The notes under the pieces: model-generated
Databases searched by the model: none
What the model was told of the DNA's origin: nothing
What the model saw: the letters and a program-made list of their open reading frames with translations, nothing else
Program-made: the position numbers and the translations under genes
Source of the DNA: an uncultured Nitrospirota bacterium
GTDB lineage: Bacteria; Nitrospirota; Nitrospiria; Nitrospirales; UBA8639
Length of the DNA stretch: 64,000 nucleotides
Direction of reading: 5' to 3'
Assembly: GCA_937139405.1 (NCBI GenBank)
Contig: CAKZPV010000050.1
Location: 1 to 64,000 of the forward strand
Shown: piece by piece, positions 1 to 9,375 of the stretch
How positions within the stretch are numbered: the first letter of the stretch is position 1
How the letters are laid out: each line of letters begins with the position of its first letter

Positions 1-295
1 ATGGTACGAATGAGTATTGGCGTAGATTTAGCGTTGCTGATAGTAGGAATTTTATGGGGCGCTCATTTGGTGAGCAGGATAGTTATGGATCAATTAGTAG
101 AAACTCGTTTGATGGACATCAGGGGGGGGCATCATTTTTGATAAGCAGTTTCAAGATGCTACAGACCACGTAGACCTATGGGGTGGTTTTGATTGCATTC
201 GAGGTTGCTATTTCGATGGCTCGACTAAGATAATTGGACTCAGTGTAAAAACTATTTTTAGCGGGGCAGGTTTAATTTCAAACGCACCATTCTGA
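1..295 (+). pseudogene. small hypothetical protein, frameshifted at a G8 tract (may begin upstream)
   Basis: An ATG at base 1 opens a frame with a hydrophobic stretch (residues 9-22) that stops at 139-141. Just before that stop lies a run of eight G (122-129). Moving back one base there opens a second frame that runs to a TGA at 293-295, giving about 97 residues in all. I read this as one gene with a one-base slip in the homopolymer, caused by real phase variation, decay or sequencing error. The family is not recognised. The first ATG coincides with the window edge, so the true start may lie further left. Confidence 0.3.
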
Positions 296-317
296 CGTTT
301 TATATAACGCCAGAATG
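288..317 (+). terminator. 12-bp stem-loop between converging genes
   Basis: Arms 288-299 and 306-317 pair with a single A.C mismatch around a six-base loop. The hairpin overlaps the end of the frameshifted gene and is followed by a short T-rich stretch (321-326). It also lies just beyond the stop of the minus-strand gene at 344, so it may end transcription from either side. The T tract is weak. Confidence 0.35.
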
Positions 318-343
318 CTCATTTTTATAGGAGTAATAAATTA

Positions 344-604
344 TTACTGCTCGGTTTTTTTACGATGCTTCACCTCAAACCACAATGCCTGAATCGCTCC
401 ATCAAGAACTAGGTGCAGGCCATTGGCCGCATTATCGGTAAAGCGCTGTTCTTCCGATTCGGCAAGCAAATCGCAATCTTGTAAAAACTGTAAAAGATTC
501 GCGGTGTTTACTAAGGTATCAGCCTGAGTGTTGGCAATTAGTGGGTTAATGTTGGCGGGGTGTTGGTTTAATTGCTTGTCTGAAATAAAATCCATTTTAG
601 TCAT
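344..604 (-). CDS. small hypothetical protein (86 aa), possibly SOS-regulated
   Basis: No family is recognised. The protein is acidic in the middle and basic at the C terminus, with no signal peptide or membrane segment, so it is probably cytoplasmic. I chose the ATG at 604 rather than the in-frame TTG at 610, because AGGAAG sits about six bases upstream of the ATG and the TTG would crowd it. Upstream, a -10-like TATAAT (688-683) is overlapped on its promoter-distal side by a CTGT-N8-ACAG box. That suggests control by a LexA-type repressor. The gene stands alone at the left, accessory end of the window. Confidence 0.5.
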   Translation of the reverse strand: MTKMDFISDKQLNQHPANINPLIANTQADTLVNTANLLQFLQDCDLLAESEEQRFTDNAANGLHLVLDGAIQALWFEVKHRKKTEQ

Positions 605-682
605 GGTCAACTTCCTTTTAAATGTTGAGTTGGTTGTGATTAGCTGGCTTGAGGTGTTGGTCCACCTTAAGCCAGCGCCTTA

Positions 683-713
683 ATTATAGCGTTATATCTG
701 TGTATAAAAACAG
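683..713 (-). promoter_or_regulatory. promoter with LexA-like operator CTGT-N8-ACAG
   Basis: Bases 698-713 read CTGTGTATAAAAACAG, an exact CTGT-N8-ACAG palindrome of the gamma/betaproteobacterial SOS-box type. On the minus strand a perfect TATAAT (688-683) follows and points at the 86-residue gene. The box covers the expected -35 region, where a repressor would block polymerase. The match is seen in the sequence; LexA control is inferred. Confidence 0.45.
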
Positions 714-836
714 TGTTTTGTAAAAGTTCTGAAGGGAGAGTAGGGCTGTAATAACACAAGGACAAGTGCCCGCCGCTTGTTGGTTTATTAATAAATTGAT
801 TGATCAATAGCATAAGCCGTATGCAGAGGTTTCGCC

Positions 837-1040
837 TTGCCAGGCGAGATACCTTTCTTTGCGTGGCCAAAGAAAGGTATCCCAAAGAAAGGCCACTCCT
901 CGCACTCGCCCTTCGGGTACGCTTGTCAAATAAGCGCTGAACGGCCGCGAACAAAACTCGCTACGCTCAAACAGTGCGCGCCTTTTTCCCGGTGTCGGCT
1001 GCACTGCTCGGCCACACCACAAGGCCAGGGGAGACTTATG
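837..1040 (+). repeat. hairpin-bearing repeat element, copy A
   Basis: A perfect 14-bp inverted repeat (848-861 and 868-881) with a six-base loop is followed by a partly repeated CCAAAGAAAGG, a GC-rich stretch and the motif AACTCGCTACGCTCAAACA (955-973). The same layout, with an 18/19 match to that motif, recurs in opposite orientation at 3050-3310. Open frames across the element on both strands have no credible start signals and no recognisable domains. From memory, similar dispersed elements are common in proteobacterial genomes and often cause spurious gene calls. Confidence 0.6.
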
Positions 1041-1217
1041 AAAGCATTTCGATAAAACGGATAAAACAACTGAGATGACAAAAAATTTGGAAAATGTAAC
1101 TGAATAGCCCATTCATGTGACATGATCTTAGAAAAACAGTGGAGTAGTCTATTTCTAGTTATGTGTAAAGAAGAACCTCATAGAAGTTCAGTAGAACAAG
1201 AAATTCAGCAAATACAA

Positions 1218-2182
1218 ATGTCCAAGCCTCATGTTGTAATTTTAGGTGCTGGAGCCAGTTACGCCGCTTTCCCAAACGGGGACAAGAATGAGGTAAGACT
1301 TCCGCTTATGAATAATTTTGTGGATATTCTTGGTCTGAATGCTTGCTGGCAGTCACTGGCATTGATTCTAAAACCGAAAACTTCGAAGATATATACAGTC
1401 AACTTTATGAGGATAACGCTCATCGCGAAACCAGAGAAGAAATGGAAAAAGTAATCCATGACTACTTTTCTCGCCTAGAGATTATTAGTGAGCCCACCAT
1501 TTATGATCACTTATTGTTGTCGCTGCGAGAAAAGGACTATGTCGCAACCTTTAACTGGGATCCATTTTTGTTGCAAGCGTTCCACAGGAACGTACAAAGA
1601 TTTAGGTTGCCACGCTTACTCTTTCTTCACGGTAGTGTAGGTGCTGGGTATTGCGAAAAAGACAGAACATCAGGATTCATTGGCAATAGGTGTAGTAAGT
1701 GTGATTGTTTTTTTGCTCCAACAAAGCTTTTATATCCTGTTGCAAAGAAAAACTATCACTTAGATGGTTTCATTGATGGGCAGTGGAAAGAACTTAAAAA
1801 TCAATTGCGACATGCTTTTATGATTACTATCTTTGGCTACAGTGCGCCACAGTCAGATGTAAGTGCAATTGATTTAATGAAGTCTGCGTGGGGTAATGTA
1901 AACCAAAGAGATATGGAGCAAACGGAAATAATCGATATTAGAAGCGAAGATGATTTGTGCAGTACATGGGAACCATTTATTCACACTCACCACTACGAAA
2001 CACATTGTGATTTCTATGACTCATGGATTTCAAATCATCCTAGAAGAACTGGTGAGGCATACATAAATCAATATCTGATGACAAAGTTTATCGACAACAA
2101 TCCTATACCAAAAGAATTTGGATTTGAAAAATTATGGGGTTGGTATGATCAATTGAAGCAAGTCGAAGAGTCACAGCATTAA
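1218..2182 (+). pseudogene. SIR2-like domain protein, frameshifted
   Basis: The first frame (ATG 1218) carries an N-terminal nucleotide-binding signature, VVILGAGASYAAFPNG. It is lost near 1337-1345, and the protein continues in another frame to 2182 with TFNWD, LFLHGS and FGYSAP blocks typical of SIR2-like NADase-type domains. A CEKD...CSKCDC cluster suggests a zinc site. The intact product would be about 320 residues. One missing base explains the break; decay or a sequencing error are both possible. Stand-alone SIR2-like proteins often occur in anti-phage loci, but no partner effector is visible here. The upstream in-frame ATG at 1122 has no better ribosome site. Confidence 0.6.
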
Positions 2183-2324
2183 AATACATAACAGCGCTAA
2201 TTCATTCTGGCCGCAAAATCAACATTTTTTCGTTCCACTGCTTTTGGTGTTGAGATTTGGAAGTTAGGACAAAATGTGAACGACTACGTCATTCTGTTTC
2301 ATGAGACTTGAGGAAATCGATAAA

Positions 2325-2924
2325 ATGGCAAAAGAGAGATCTATGGAAACTGCAGAGACGATTTGTGCGCAAGGAGATTCTCTTTTCTCTCTTAACAAAT
2401 TTGAGGAGGCCGTTGATTGTTATACGAAAGCGTTAACAATTGAACCACAACACTATTTGGCAGTGTTCAATAGAGGCCTGGCATTTCTCAAGCTAGGCAG
2501 GCTTGAAGAGGCACTCATTGATTTTAAAACCGCCACGACTTTAAACCCGACTGATTCCAATGCGCAGGTCAATATCGGTCTTGCTTTGAATAGGCTCAAG
2601 CGATTTGAAGATGCTATTGGTGCATTCGATCAAGCCCTCGTTATAGAACCAACAAACACCTATGCCTTAATTAACAAAGCTGTGGCACTTGGAAATCTTC
2701 AAAAGCATGAGGAAGCAGGTCGCGTGTGCGATGATATGCTCAGTATCAACCCTGACGATGATATTGCGTGGACCTGCAAGGGCGCATCTCTTGGCTTTCT
2801 TGGAAAATACAATGAGGCGATTGAATGCTGTCAGAAGGCGCTCACCCTAAATCCAAATAATAGTATGGCAAAGACGAACCTTACATCATGGACAGAGCTG
2901 AAAGCTGAATCCAAACAGGACTAG
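2325..2924 (+). CDS. tetratricopeptide-repeat protein
   Basis: About 199 residues made of roughly five consecutive TPR units, each with the usual A-x3-[FY/L]...A...P pattern (EEAVDCYTKALTIEPQ, EEALIDFKTATTLNPT, EDAIGAFDQALVIEPT, EEAGRVCDDMLSINPD, NEAIECCQKALTLNPN). It has no signal peptide. Such proteins are protein-interaction scaffolds and the partner cannot be named. The ATG at 2325 has GAGG about 11 bases upstream; ATGs at 2301 and 2343 are alternatives. It lies downstream of the broken SIR2-like gene, within the same pair of inverted repeat elements. Confidence 0.75.
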   Translation: MAKERSMETAETICAQGDSLFSLNKFEEAVDCYTKALTIEPQHYLAVFNRGLAFLKLGRLEEALIDFKTATTLNPTDSNAQVNIGLALNRLKRFEDAIGAFDQALVIEPTNTYALINKAVALGNLQKHEEAGRVCDDMLSINPDDDIAWTCKGASLGFLGKYNEAIECCQKALTLNPNNSMAKTNLTSWTELKAESKQD

Positions 2925-3049
2925 ACAATGATTTGCCCTTTTTAGTGCTAGGTAACACAATACTTCATCTATAATTCATGAGTTGGTGAACGGAACCTTC
3001 CCTTCCCGCTTTTTAAACAAAGACGGAACTTTTTATTTGTTCGGCGTTT

Positions 3050-3310
3050 TTGGCATAGCGCAAGATGCGCAGACCTCAGGTTTACCAAGTTCTTCCCATT
3101 CTTAATCTCTGACGCCTGCTATCCGGTCCTTGGGACGGACGCTTTCATTTATCTAGCGGACCTTGTTTGAGCATAGCGAGTTGGTCCGTACTCCTAAGAT
3201 TTGGAGTTCATCCTATCGACTGTAGCCGGATTGGGCGTCAATGGTTTTGGGTCATTTTGCCGAAACAAAAGGGCCTCGCCTGCCGGGGCGAAACCCGGCA
3301 ACACAGAAAA
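3050..3310 (-). repeat. hairpin-bearing repeat element, copy B (inverted relative to copy A)
   Basis: Read on the minus strand, it starts with a 7-bp hairpin (TGCCGGG 3281-3287 / CCCGGCA 3294-3300, loop GCGAAA), continues through an AAAAGGG-type block and reaches AACTCGCTATGCTCAAACA (3182-3164). That motif differs from copy A at one base in 19. Most of the 2925-3468 gap is this element, and I see no convincing gene there. Confidence 0.5.
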
Positions 3311-3396
3311 ATACTAGGACATCGTTTATAGATGAATAAGGTAGAAATTTCTCTGCTTGTTTAAAGCGGTGTTGAGCATTGATAAAACTAAAGATG

Positions 3397-3469
3397 GATT
3401 CCCCAAATAATGGGAAAGGAGGTACCAATTTACGGTCGGTCTTTAGTGTGTATATTTCTTTGGGGAATC
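3397..3469. repeat. 11-bp inverted repeat at the 3' end of the polyprenyl synthase gene
   Basis: GATTCCCCAAA (3397-3407) and TTTGGGGAATC (3459-3469) are perfect inverted copies separated by 51 bases. The right arm touches the stop codon of the minus-strand gene. It could be a long-loop transcript end or processing structure, since no T tract follows. It could also be the edge of the accessory segment to its left. Confidence 0.4.
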
Positions 3470-4473
3470 TATTGGTCGCGGTTGACCATGTAGGTAGACA
3501 CAATGGCGAGTGATCGCTTGGCTGGGCTCTCAGGGAAGGAGACCAGATCTAACGCTGACGCTTCAACATATTCTCGGGCTCGCATGGTGGAATAGGCGAG
3601 CGAGCCTTGTTTTTTCATCATGTCAAGAATTCTTTCGAGTTCTTGGTCGTCAACGGAATGCGAGAGGATTTTTTCTTTTAACCAGGTTTGTTCATCGGCA
3701 GAACTGGTTTGGAGAAGATGAATGAGGGGAAGAGTAATCATTCCTTGACGAATATCTTGCCCCAGAGATTTCCCCAGTCTGGCATGATCTGCTGAATAAT
3801 CCAACCGATCATCCGCTAGTTGAAAGGCCATGCCGAGGTTATAGCCAAACCGATAGAGGGCCATCTGTTCTTCCATAGAGGCTCCTCCTACAATGGCTCC
3901 GACCTTACACGAGGCCGCGACGAGTGTTGCCGTTTTGTATTCGATTATTTTGAAGTAGGCCGCCTCAGTTAAATCGGGCTGACTATTGGCGCAGAGTTGC
4001 AGAACTTCGCCTTCGGCCATTTTTCGACAGGCATCGGCCATAATTTCGTTAATGTCATGGTTGTGAAACGAGGCAATGAGCGCCATGGCTTGAGAGTAGA
4101 GGTAGTCGCCAACCAGAATACTGGCATGGTTGCCCCAAACGCGTCGGGCGGTTTTTTCCCCTCGACGGATATCGGCTTCATCTAAGACGTCATCATGAAG
4201 TAATGTGGCGGTATGGATGAACTCAACAAGACTCCCCAGAAGAAGAAATTCCTTTTCGGGATAGCCGAAGAGTCTGGCAGAGAGGATTAAGAGGAGTGGC
4301 CGTATCCGTTTGCCTCCACTAGAGAGGATATGATCGGCGACCGTGTTGATGAGTGGGGCATGCGAATCCAGATGTTTTTCAATCTGAGCTTCAACCTCAT
4401 TCAATTCTGGCCGAAAGGCCTCCCATACTTCTTCCATGGAGTCCACGGCTTTAACGGCTGGATCGTTCGCCAT
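3469..4473 (-). CDS. ispB: polyprenyl (octaprenyl-type) diphosphate synthase
   Basis: All-trans polyprenyl diphosphate synthase of the IspB/farnesyl-synthase family. It condenses isopentenyl diphosphate units into the side chain of the respiratory quinone. Both aspartate-rich motifs are present: LLHDDVLDEADIRRG (DDxxD, first) and QLADDRLDY (second), with the GGKRIRP substrate-binding block near the N terminus. The product is about 334 residues, normal for the family, and cytoplasmic. The ATG at 4473 is preferred over a TTG at 4509, because that TTG is the first half of a TTGACA promoter element. The gene is divergent from gltB. Quinone supply fits the respiratory genes elsewhere in the window. 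Confidence 0.92.
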   Translation of the reverse strand: MANDPAVKAVDSMEEVWEAFRPELNEVEAQIEKHLDSHAPLINTVADHILSSGGKRIRPLLLILSARLFGYPEKEFLLLGSLVEFIHTATLLHDDVLDEADIRRGEKTARRVWGNHASILVGDYLYSQAMALIASFHNHDINEIMADACRKMAEGEVLQLCANSQPDLTEAAYFKIIEYKTATLVAASCKVGAIVGGASMEEQMALYRFGYNLGMAFQLADDRLDYSADHARLGKSLGQDIRQGMITLPLIHLLQTSSADEQTWLKEKILSHSVDDQELERILDMMKKQGSLAYSTMRAREYVEASALDLVSFPESPAKRSLAIVSTYMVNRDQ

Positions 4474-4480
4474 GGGCGCG

Positions 4481-4509
4481 ATACTATGGAGTATCCTGTG
4501 GATTGTCAA
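4481..4509 (-). promoter_or_regulatory. sigma-70 promoter of ispB predicting a leaderless mRNA
   Basis: On the minus strand a perfect TTGACA (4509-4504) is followed by exactly 17 bases and TAGTAT (4486-4481). Only seven bases separate the -10 element from the ATG at 4473. The expected start of transcription therefore falls at or next to the A of ATG, leaving no room for a ribosome-binding site. Confidence 0.6.
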
Positions 4510-4782
4510 GGATAGTGAGGCAGGTCAATCTCGCCTTAATCACAGGAAAAAACCCCTCTCGGTTCTACGAACTAATGCTGGAAATTCAACCAGTTGTCTT
4601 GACAGAATTTTTTACTTTGGATTACTGTGAGCGGAGACAATTCCAACTTGTTCTTCCCTTTATCTGGTGAAAATCTCCGAGACCAATCAGACAGTTCTGA
4701 TGCTCTTCGAGTGGTTAAGAGTGGTAGCCTGTCCGTTCTAATGTTAGTTTGGTGAGGTTTTCCAGTTCTAGTAGGTGAAATC

Positions 4783-7700
4783 GTGGAACGTACCAATAGA
4801 AATGAAGATGATTTTTCTCGCATGAATATTCCTGGTTTACCTCCTGCTCAAGGGCTCTATCATCCTCAGAATGAGCATGATGCCTGTGGAATTGGGTTTG
4901 TGGCTCACATTAAGGGTCACAAATCGCATGACATGATTGAAAAGGGGCTGTTGGTGTTAAAGAATCTTGAACACCGAGGGGCCGCAGGGTGTGATCCCTG
5001 CACTGGAGATGGCGCCGGGATCTTATGTCAGATCCCTCATGGATTTTTTCAGCGTGTCGCTGGGGAACTTGGCATTCATTTACCCTTGGCAGGTAGCTAT
5101 GGGGTGGGCATGGTATTTTTGCCCCAGGATCGTCAGGCGCGAGAGAAATGTGAGGCGTTATTTGAATCGATTGTTCGAGACGAAGGCCAGGAATTTTTGG
5201 GTTGGCGGGATGTACCAGCCAAGGAAGATCATATTGGAGTTGAAGCGCGAAAGACGATGCCGGCTATTCGGCAGTTCTTTATTGCGCGAGCCTCTCTCAA
5301 TCCGACGCAGTTTGAACGGAAGCTCTATGTGATTCGAAAATTGATGACTCGAGCCGTTCGAGAATCGGCGTTGAATGGCAAGGAATGGGTGTATATATCA
5401 AGTTTGTCCTGCAACACTATTGTGTATAAAGGCATGCTGCTTCCTGATCAAGTGGCCCTATTTTTCCCTGATCTTGCTGACCCAACGTTTGTGTCAGCCC
5501 TGGCGCTTGTTCATGCACGTTTTAGTACCAACACCTTTCCAACATGGTCTCTTGCCCATCCTTATCGCTATTCCGTGCATAATGGAGAAATCAACACCCT
5601 AAAAGGTAATGTCAATTGGATGCGAGCCAGGCAGGGACGGTTAGCCTCCGATCTTTTTGGCGATGATCTGAAAAAACTTTTTCCAATTGTTGATGATGCC
5701 ACCCAAAGCGATTCAGCCTGTTTAGACAATGCGATTGAATTTTTGGTGATGGCCGGTCGACCACTCCCCCATGCCATGATGATGTTGATTCCTGAGCCAT
5801 GGCAAGGGAACCCCCAAATGGATTTTGATCGTCGTGGATTTTATGAATACCATGCTGCGGTGATGGAACCATGGGACGGCCCGGCAGGCGTGTGTTTCAC
5901 CGATGGGAAATTGGTCGGCGCGACGTTGGATCGAAATGGACTCAGGCCTTGTCGTTATCAAGTGACGAAAGATGATGTTGTGGTGTTGGCCTCCGAAGCT
6001 GGAGTGTTGCCCACAGATCCGCAAAATATTCGAATGAAAGGGCGCCTTCAGCCAGGAAAGATGTTTGTCGTTGATACGATGGAAGGTCGGATCATTGACG
6101 ACGAAGAAATTAAAACAGATATCACCAAACGGAAACCCTATCGACAATGGCTGACGCAGCATCGGGTGTCCTTGGATGAGCTGCCGGAACCCATGAACCT
6201 GCCTCAACCTGATCATCCCACGCTTCGGCAGCGTCAACAGGCTTTTGGCTATACCGTGGAAGAATTGAAAATGGTGTTGATCCCCATGGGTGTGAATGGC
6301 GAGGAACCAACCTCTTCTATGGGAACAGATACACCTCTGGCAGTCTTGTCTCAACGGCCGCAACTGCTTTTTAAATATTTCAAGCAATTATTCGCGCAAG
6401 TCACAAATCCTCCCATTGATCCGATTCGTGAGCATTTGGTCATGTCTTTAGTGACAAACATCGGACCAAAACCCAACCTGATTGCTGAAATACCTGAAGC
6501 TTGTCGACGAATTAAACTTCAGCAGCCGATCCTGAGTAATGTGGATCTTCAAAAGATCCGTATGATCGGGGATCCTCATTTTAAAAGTAAAACGTTGTCG
6601 CTCCTTTTTAAAGTCTCTGAAGGGGCTGATGGCTTGGCGTCGGCTATTGAGGAACTTTGTTTGCAGGCTTCCAAGGCGATTAAGGACGGAGAGAAGTTTT
6701 TGATTTTGAGTGATCGCGGGGTCAATGAGGAATGGGCGCCGATTCCGAGTTTGTTGGGTGTGTCTGCCGTGCATCATCATTTGATTCGCGAGGAAACACG
6801 AACTGAAGTCGGACTGATTCTAGAAACCGGTGAGCCTCGGGATGTCCATCATTTTGCCTGTTTGATTGGGTATGGTGCAGGTGCGATTAACCCGTACTTA
6901 GTAGTGGAATCGCTTGTCGATATGGAGCGCGAAGGGTTTTTCCCTGAGACAGTCGATGCCGCGACAGCAGAGACACGTTATATCAAAGCCGTGAATAAAG
7001 GGTTGCTGAAAATTTTTTCCAAGATGGGGATATCGACCCTTCAATCCTATTGTGGGGGACAAATTTTTGAGGCCATCGGTCTTCGGGCAGATTTAATCGA
7101 TCGATATTTTACAGGGACTGCTTCACGCATTGAGGGAATCGGCATAAAAGAATTAGGTGAAGAAACATTACGACGTCATGCGTTGGCCTACCAACCGGTT
7201 CCCATTCGCCAGTTAGATTTTGGTGGTGAAATCCATTATCGCATTCAGGGCGAGCATCATAATTGGAATCCTGAAACTATCTTTAAGCTGCAGCATGCAA
7301 GCCATACGAATAATCCCAAAACGTACCAAGAATATGCCGCGTTGGTGAATGACGAGTACAAACAGCATTCGACTATTCGAGGGTTGCTTGATTTTAAATT
7401 TCTTTCCGAGCCCATTCCCTTAGAGGAAGTCGAGCCGGTCAGTGAAATCGTCAAGCGATTTACGACTGGAGCCATGTCGTTTGGCGCCATCAGCCAAGAA
7501 GCTCACGAAACGTTAGCCATTGCCATGAACCGCTTGGGTGCAAAGAGCAATACTGGAGAAGGTGGAGAGGATCCGGAGCGCTTTATTCCTTTACCAAATG
7601 GAGATTCTAAAAATTCCTACATTAAGCAAGTGGCATCTGGTCGGTTTGGGGTGACAGCACATTACCTGGTTAATGCCAAAGAATTGCAAATTAAAATGGC

Positions 7701-9375
7701 ACAGGGTGCAAAGCCTGGTGAGGGTGGGCAGTTGCCTGGACACAAAGTCGATGAAGGGATCGCTAAGCTTCGTTACTCGACACCGGGGGTTCAGCTTATC
7801 TCACCGCCACCTCATCATGATATTTACTCGATTGAAGATTTGGCCCAGTTGATATTTGACCTCAAAAATTCCAATCCGGAAGCAGCTGTTTCGGTCAAGC
7901 TCGTTTCTGAAGTGGGAGTGGGAACGGTGGCAGCAGGAGTCTCAAAAGCCCATGCCGATAAAGTCTTGATTAGTGGAGATTCAGGAGGAACGGGGGCGTC
8001 TCCGCTTTCTTCGATCAAATATGCCGGCATCCCCTGGGAATTAGGATTAGCGGAAACCCATCAGACATTAGTCGTGAACGATTTGCGTGGGCGCATTCGT
8101 GTGGAAACTGATGGTCAATTGAGAACCGGGCGGGATGTGGTGATTGCGACGTTGCTTGGTGCTGAGGAGTTTGGTTTTTCGACGGCCCCTCTCATTGTTG
8201 AGGGGTGCATCATGATGCGTAAATGCCATTTGAATACCTGCCCTGTTGGCGTGGCGACCCAAGACCCTGAATTGCGTAAAAGATTTGCCGGTAACCCCGA
8301 TCATGTCGTGAATTTTTTCCTGTTTGTTGCGGAAGAGATTCGCGGCCTCATGGCCCAATTGGGATTTCGCACAATGCGAGAGATGATTGGCCAAGTGGAC
8401 AAACTCAAAGTTCAGAAGGCGGTGGACCACTGGAAGGCCAAAGGACTGGATTTGTCCCTGTTGTTGACAAAGCCGCAGGTCGGTTCGGACGTGGCCACGT
8501 CTTGTGTGCAACCCCAGGATCATGGTCTGGCCGAAATATTAGACAATCAATTGGTTGAAAAATGTCAACCTGCGATTGAACGAGGAGAACCGGTCTCGTT
8601 GGAATTGCCTATTCGTAATTTAAACCGAACCACCGGCACGGTATTGTCCAGCCATATTGCCAGACGCTACGGAACGGAGGGACTTCCACCCGATACGATT
8701 CGTATAAAATTTACGGGGTCGGCCGGGCAATCCTTTGGGGCGTTTTTATCGAAAGGGATTACCCTGACACTTGAAGGCGAATCTAACGACTACTTGGGTA
8801 AAGGGTTGTCAGGTGGGAAAATCATTGTCGTGCCTCCGCCTAAAGTCACCTATTCTCCTGAGGAAACAATTCTGATTGGGAATACGTCACTCTATGGAGC
8901 CACCGCCGGTGAGGGATATTTCTACGGGACGGCTGGTGAGCGTTTTGCTGTTCGCAACAGTGGGGCTCGAGTGGTCATTGATGGCACTGGGGATCATGGG
9001 TGTGAATATATGACGGGCGGGGTCGTGGTTGTTCTAGGGAAAACCGGGCGTAACTTTGCGGCAGGAATGTCTGGTGGTGAAGCGTATGTGCTAGACGAAG
9101 AGGGAAAATTTCCCGAACGATGCAATATGGGGATGGTGGAACGAGAGAAAGTTGAGACATCCGAAGATATACATACGCTTCGCACGATGATTGAAGCGCA
9201 TTTTCGTTATACTAAGAGTGCCAATGCGAAACGAGTATTAGGTGCGTGGGAGGCCATGTTGCCCAAATTTGTCAAAGTCATGCCAAGCGACTACAAACGA
9301 GTGCTTCAAGACCGAAAAGCGGCTTTAGCTAAAAAACATGCGCAACGTGAGCGTGAGGTGGTGAATCGTGGCTGA
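4783..9375 (+). CDS. gltB: glutamate synthase (large subunit)
   Basis: Large chain of glutamate synthase, which transfers the glutamine amide to 2-oxoglutarate to make two glutamates. The 1530 residues match the family. Domain order: class-II glutamine amidotransferase with nucleophile Cys35 (HDACGIGF, after propeptide removal); central domain; FMN-binding synthase domain; [3Fe-4S] ligands Cys1142, Cys1148 and Cys1153 ([12 protein letters not shown]); and a C-terminal glycine-rich GXGXG beta-helix. The GTG at 4783 is chosen for an AGGTGA about five bases upstream; an ATG at 4822 is an alternative. The 273-base leader contains a TTGACA at 4599-4604 without a clear -10. It overlaps gltD by eight bases, so the two are translationally coupled. 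Confidence 0.97.
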   Translation: MERTNRNEDDFSRMNIPGLPPAQGLYHPQNEHDACGIGFVAHIKGHKSHDMIEKGLLVLKNLEHRGAAGCDPCTGDGAGILCQIPHGFFQRVAGELGIHLPLAGSYGVGMVFLPQDRQAREKCEALFESIVRDEGQEFLGWRDVPAKEDHIGVEARKTMPAIRQFFIARASLNPTQFERKLYVIRKLMTRAVRESALNGKEWVYISSLSCNTIVYKGMLLPDQVALFFPDLADPTFVSALALVHARFSTNTFPTWSLAHPYRYSVHNGEINTLKGNVNWMRARQGRLASDLFGDDLKKLFPIVDDATQSDSACLDNAIEFLVMAGRPLPHAMMMLIPEPWQGNPQMDFDRRGFYEYHAAVMEPWDGPAGVCFTDGKLVGATLDRNGLRPCRYQVTKDDVVVLASEAGVLPTDPQNIRMKGRLQPGKMFVVDTMEGRIIDDEEIKTDITKRKPYRQWLTQHRVSLDELPEPMNLPQPDHPTLRQRQQAFGYTVEELKMVLIPMGVNGEEPTSSMGTDTPLAVLSQRPQLLFKYFKQLFAQVTNPPIDPIREHLVMSLVTNIGPKPNLIAEIPEACRRIKLQQPILSNVDLQKIRMIGDPHFKSKTLSLLFKVSEGADGLASAIEELCLQASKAIKDGEKFLILSDRGVNEEWAPIPSLLGVSAVHHHLIREETRTEVGLILETGEPRDVHHFACLIGYGAGAINPYLVVESLVDMEREGFFPETVDAATAETRYIKAVNKGLLKIFSKMGISTLQSYCGGQIFEAIGLRADLIDRYFTGTASRIEGIGIKELGEETLRRHALAYQPVPIRQLDFGGEIHYRIQGEHHNWNPETIFKLQHASHTNNPKTYQEYAALVNDEYKQHSTIRGLLDFKFLSEPIPLEEVEPVSEIVKRFTTGAMSFGAISQEAHETLAIAMNRLGAKSNTGEGGEDPERFIPLPNGDSKNSYIKQVASGRFGVTAHYLVNAKELQIKMAQGAKPGEGGQLPGHKVDEGIAKLRYSTPGVQLISPPPHHDIYSIEDLAQLIFDLKNSNPEAAVSVKLVSEVGVGTVAAGVSKAHADKVLISGDSGGTGASPLSSIKYAGIPWELGLAETHQTLVVNDLRGRIRVETDGQLRTGRDVVIATLLGAEEFGFSTAPLIVEGCIMMRKCHLNTCPVGVATQDPELRKRFAGNPDHVVNFFLFVAEEIRGLMAQLGFRTMREMIGQVDKLKVQKAVDHWKAKGLDLSLLLTKPQVGSDVATSCVQPQDHGLAEILDNQLVEKCQPAIERGEPVSLELPIRNLNRTTGTVLSSHIARRYGTEGLPPDTIRIKFTGSAGQSFGAFLSKGITLTLEGESNDYLGKGLSGGKIIVVPPPKVTYSPEETILIGNTSLYGATAGEGYFYGTAGERFAVRNSGARVVIDGTGDHGCEYMTGGVVVVLGKTGRNFAAGMSGGEAYVLDEEGKFPERCNMGMVEREKVETSEDIHTLRTMIEAHFRYTKSANAKRVLGAWEAMLPKFVKVMPSDYKRVLQDRKAALAKKHAQREREVVNRG

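Noticed and set aside
667-1123. Overlapping open frames on both strands in the repeat region
   Set aside because: They lie across the hairpin repeat, have no ribosome sites or domains, and resemble spurious calls that this repeat class produces.
4473-4509. Longer TTG-initiated form of ispB
   Set aside because: The TTG is part of a near-perfect -35 element; the ATG at 4473 is the better start.
4783-9375. Antisense open frames inside gltB
   Set aside because: They mirror the codon pattern of gltB and show no start signals or domains.
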